From the NCBI RefSeq assembly GCF_900112845.1, contig NZ_FONG01000016.1, positions 1 through 64,000 on the forward strand: 64,000 bases of DNA. The letters are read 5' to 3'. The notes under the pieces are model-generated. The model ran no database searches. It was not told where the DNA came from and saw only the letters and a list, made by a program, of their open reading frames with translations. Made by a program: the position numbers and the translations under genes. Below, piece after piece: positions 63,071 to 64,000 of the stretch; the stretch's first letter is position 1, and each line of letters starts with the position of its first letter. This DNA comes from Actinacidiphila alni (GTDB taxonomy: Bacteria > Actinomycetota > Actinomycetes > Streptomycetales > Streptomycetaceae).

Positions 63071-64000
63071 TCACTTCTTCACGCGTACGGTCTTCGTCGA
63101 CCGTGTCTCCAGGGTCATCTCGTCGGCGTCGGCGACCCTGGCCTTCAGCCGGACCGTACCGCTGGCCGCGTCGACCACGTCCACCACTTTCGCCAGCAGC
63201 TTGGCGGTGTCCTCGTTGCCGGAGGCGCTGGCCAGCTGCACCGCGCGGCCCAGCTTCGCGGTCGCGCCGTCCATGTCGCCGGACTTGCGGGCCTCCAGGC
63301 CCTGCTGGATGACCTGCGCCAGTTCCGCCTGCCCGGTGTAGTGCGCGACCTGCGGATTGATCCGGGTGGAGGCCGCCATGTCGTCGGTCCACACCGCGCG
63401 CACCAGACCCTGCGAGAGCACCTCGACGGTGCCGTCCGGCTGCGGCAGCACCAGCGACAGCCGGGCCGCCAGCATCTCCTGGCCGACGCCGGCCGACGGC
63501 ACCCGCACGCTCACGTGGTAGTCGCGGGACTCGTCGCCCCACGAACCGGTCGGGTAGTCGCCCGCGCGCGGCCCCGCCTCGACGCGGCGCCCGCTCAGGT
63601 CCTCCACCGTCGGCGCGACCTGCTTCACGAACGCGATCTCGGAGCCCTGCGGGGTCCACAGCCGCAGGCTGACGTCCGCGACCTCCTTGCCCATCGCGTT
63701 CTCCATCATCGCCTGGAAGTCCGCGGCCAGGCCCGCCGGATCGGCGACGATGTCCACCGAGCCGAGCATCGCCGAGGCGATCGCGGTCAGCTCCTTGACC
63801 TCCCAGTCGGTGCCGACACCGCGCGCGTCACAGGTGAAGCGGCCCGTGCAGGCGTCCAGGGTGGCCTTCAGATCCTCCGGCTTCTCGTGCTCGTTGCGGC
63901 CGTCGGTGAGCAGGATGCCGTGCCGTATGGCCACATCGGCGCTGGCCAGCAGCCGGTCCGCGAGCCGCAGCCAGGTGCCGATCGCGGTGCCGCCGCCCGC
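63071..64000 (-). CDS. VWA-domain protein, C-terminal part (cut by window edge)
   Basis: The frame is open to the window end and encodes the last 309 residues of a von Willebrand A protein. The visible part has GGGTAIGTWLRLADRLL and ILLTDGRNEH, which match MIDAS strands; the DxSxS motif lies outside. The rest forms a beta-rich C-terminal region (VSVRVPSAGVGQEML, VVDAASGTVRLKARV). It is upstream of the FHA gene with a 141-bp gap. It is probably part of a Ser/Thr-kinase signalling locus that continues outside the window. Confidence 0.85.
   Translation of the reverse strand, partial: AGGGTAIGTWLRLADRLLASADVAIRHGILLTDGRNEHEKPEDLKATLDACTGRFTCDARGVGTDWEVKELTAIASAMLGSVDIVADPAGLAADFQAMMENAMGKEVADVSLRLWTPQGSEIAFVKQVAPTVEDLSGRRVEAGPRAGDYPTGSWGDESRDYHVSVRVPSAGVGQEMLAARLSLVLPQPDGTVEVLSQGLVRAVWTDDMAASTRINPQVAHYTGQAELAQVIQQGLEARKSGDMDGATAKLGRAVQLASASGNEDTAKLLAKVVDVVDAASGTVRLKARVADADEMTLETRSTKTVRVKK

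Overview
The window is high-GC actinobacterial chromosome, most likely from Streptomyces or a close relative in Streptomycetaceae. The grounds are the strong GC bias, ATGA/GTGA-coupled genes, frequent GTG starts, a sporulation-type dynamin pair, BldC-like small regulators and a type II polyketide synthase cluster. The species cannot be named from the sequence alone.

Layout. 1-310: end of an IS5-family element. 328-3519: a TetR repressor divergent from an MMPL exporter, then a small HTH gene. 3815-10976: an ECF sigma factor (SigK-like) with its anti-sigma factor and a DNA photolyase, facing a coupled four-gene unit (FAD amine-oxidase-like enzyme, DUF1365, CFA-type methyltransferase, DUF1295). 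This set resembles the mycobacterial sigK locus and the singlet-oxygen/furan-fatty-acid genes of proteobacteria, so a light or oxidative-stress lipid module is inferred. 11111-13015: a class II aldolase and a SIS isomerase for amino-sugar or tagatose-type sugars, with palindromes upstream. 13470-14383: a coupled pair of regulators. 14384-15780: no recognisable gene.

15781-40556: an aromatic polyketide cluster of angucycline type. Gene order is malonyltransferase, atypical response regulator, zinc-finger/HTH fusion regulator, TcmI-type cyclase, KS-alpha, KS-beta, ACP, ketoreductase, didomain aromatase/cyclase, then a 1098-residue protein joining a PgaE-type oxygenase to a flavin-halogenase-like half. 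Two Ddn-type F420 enzymes, a dienelactone hydrolase-like protein, an MFS exporter, a second free-standing halogenase-like protein, a Tat-exported BBE-type flavin oxidase, a flavin reductase, two CPA2 antiporters, an ECF41 sigma factor and a MarR regulator follow. The predicted product is an oxidised, possibly chlorinated angucyclinone. No glycosyltransferase or deoxysugar gene is present, so an aglycone is expected. The fused oxygenase-halogenase and the 15-bp tandem array between the first two cluster genes are the most unusual features.

40938-64000: ordinary chromosome. It holds a secreted beta-propeller protein, tRNA-Arg, dynA-dynB, an SSB paralogue preceded by two perfect DnaA boxes, a sortase-anchored thioester surface protein, ettA with a thioesterase and a conserved unknown, an ABC exporter with two giant FtsX-type permeases, a truncated haemoglobin, a PCMT-like methyltransferase, an MBL hydrolase, an FHA protein and the end of a VWA protein.
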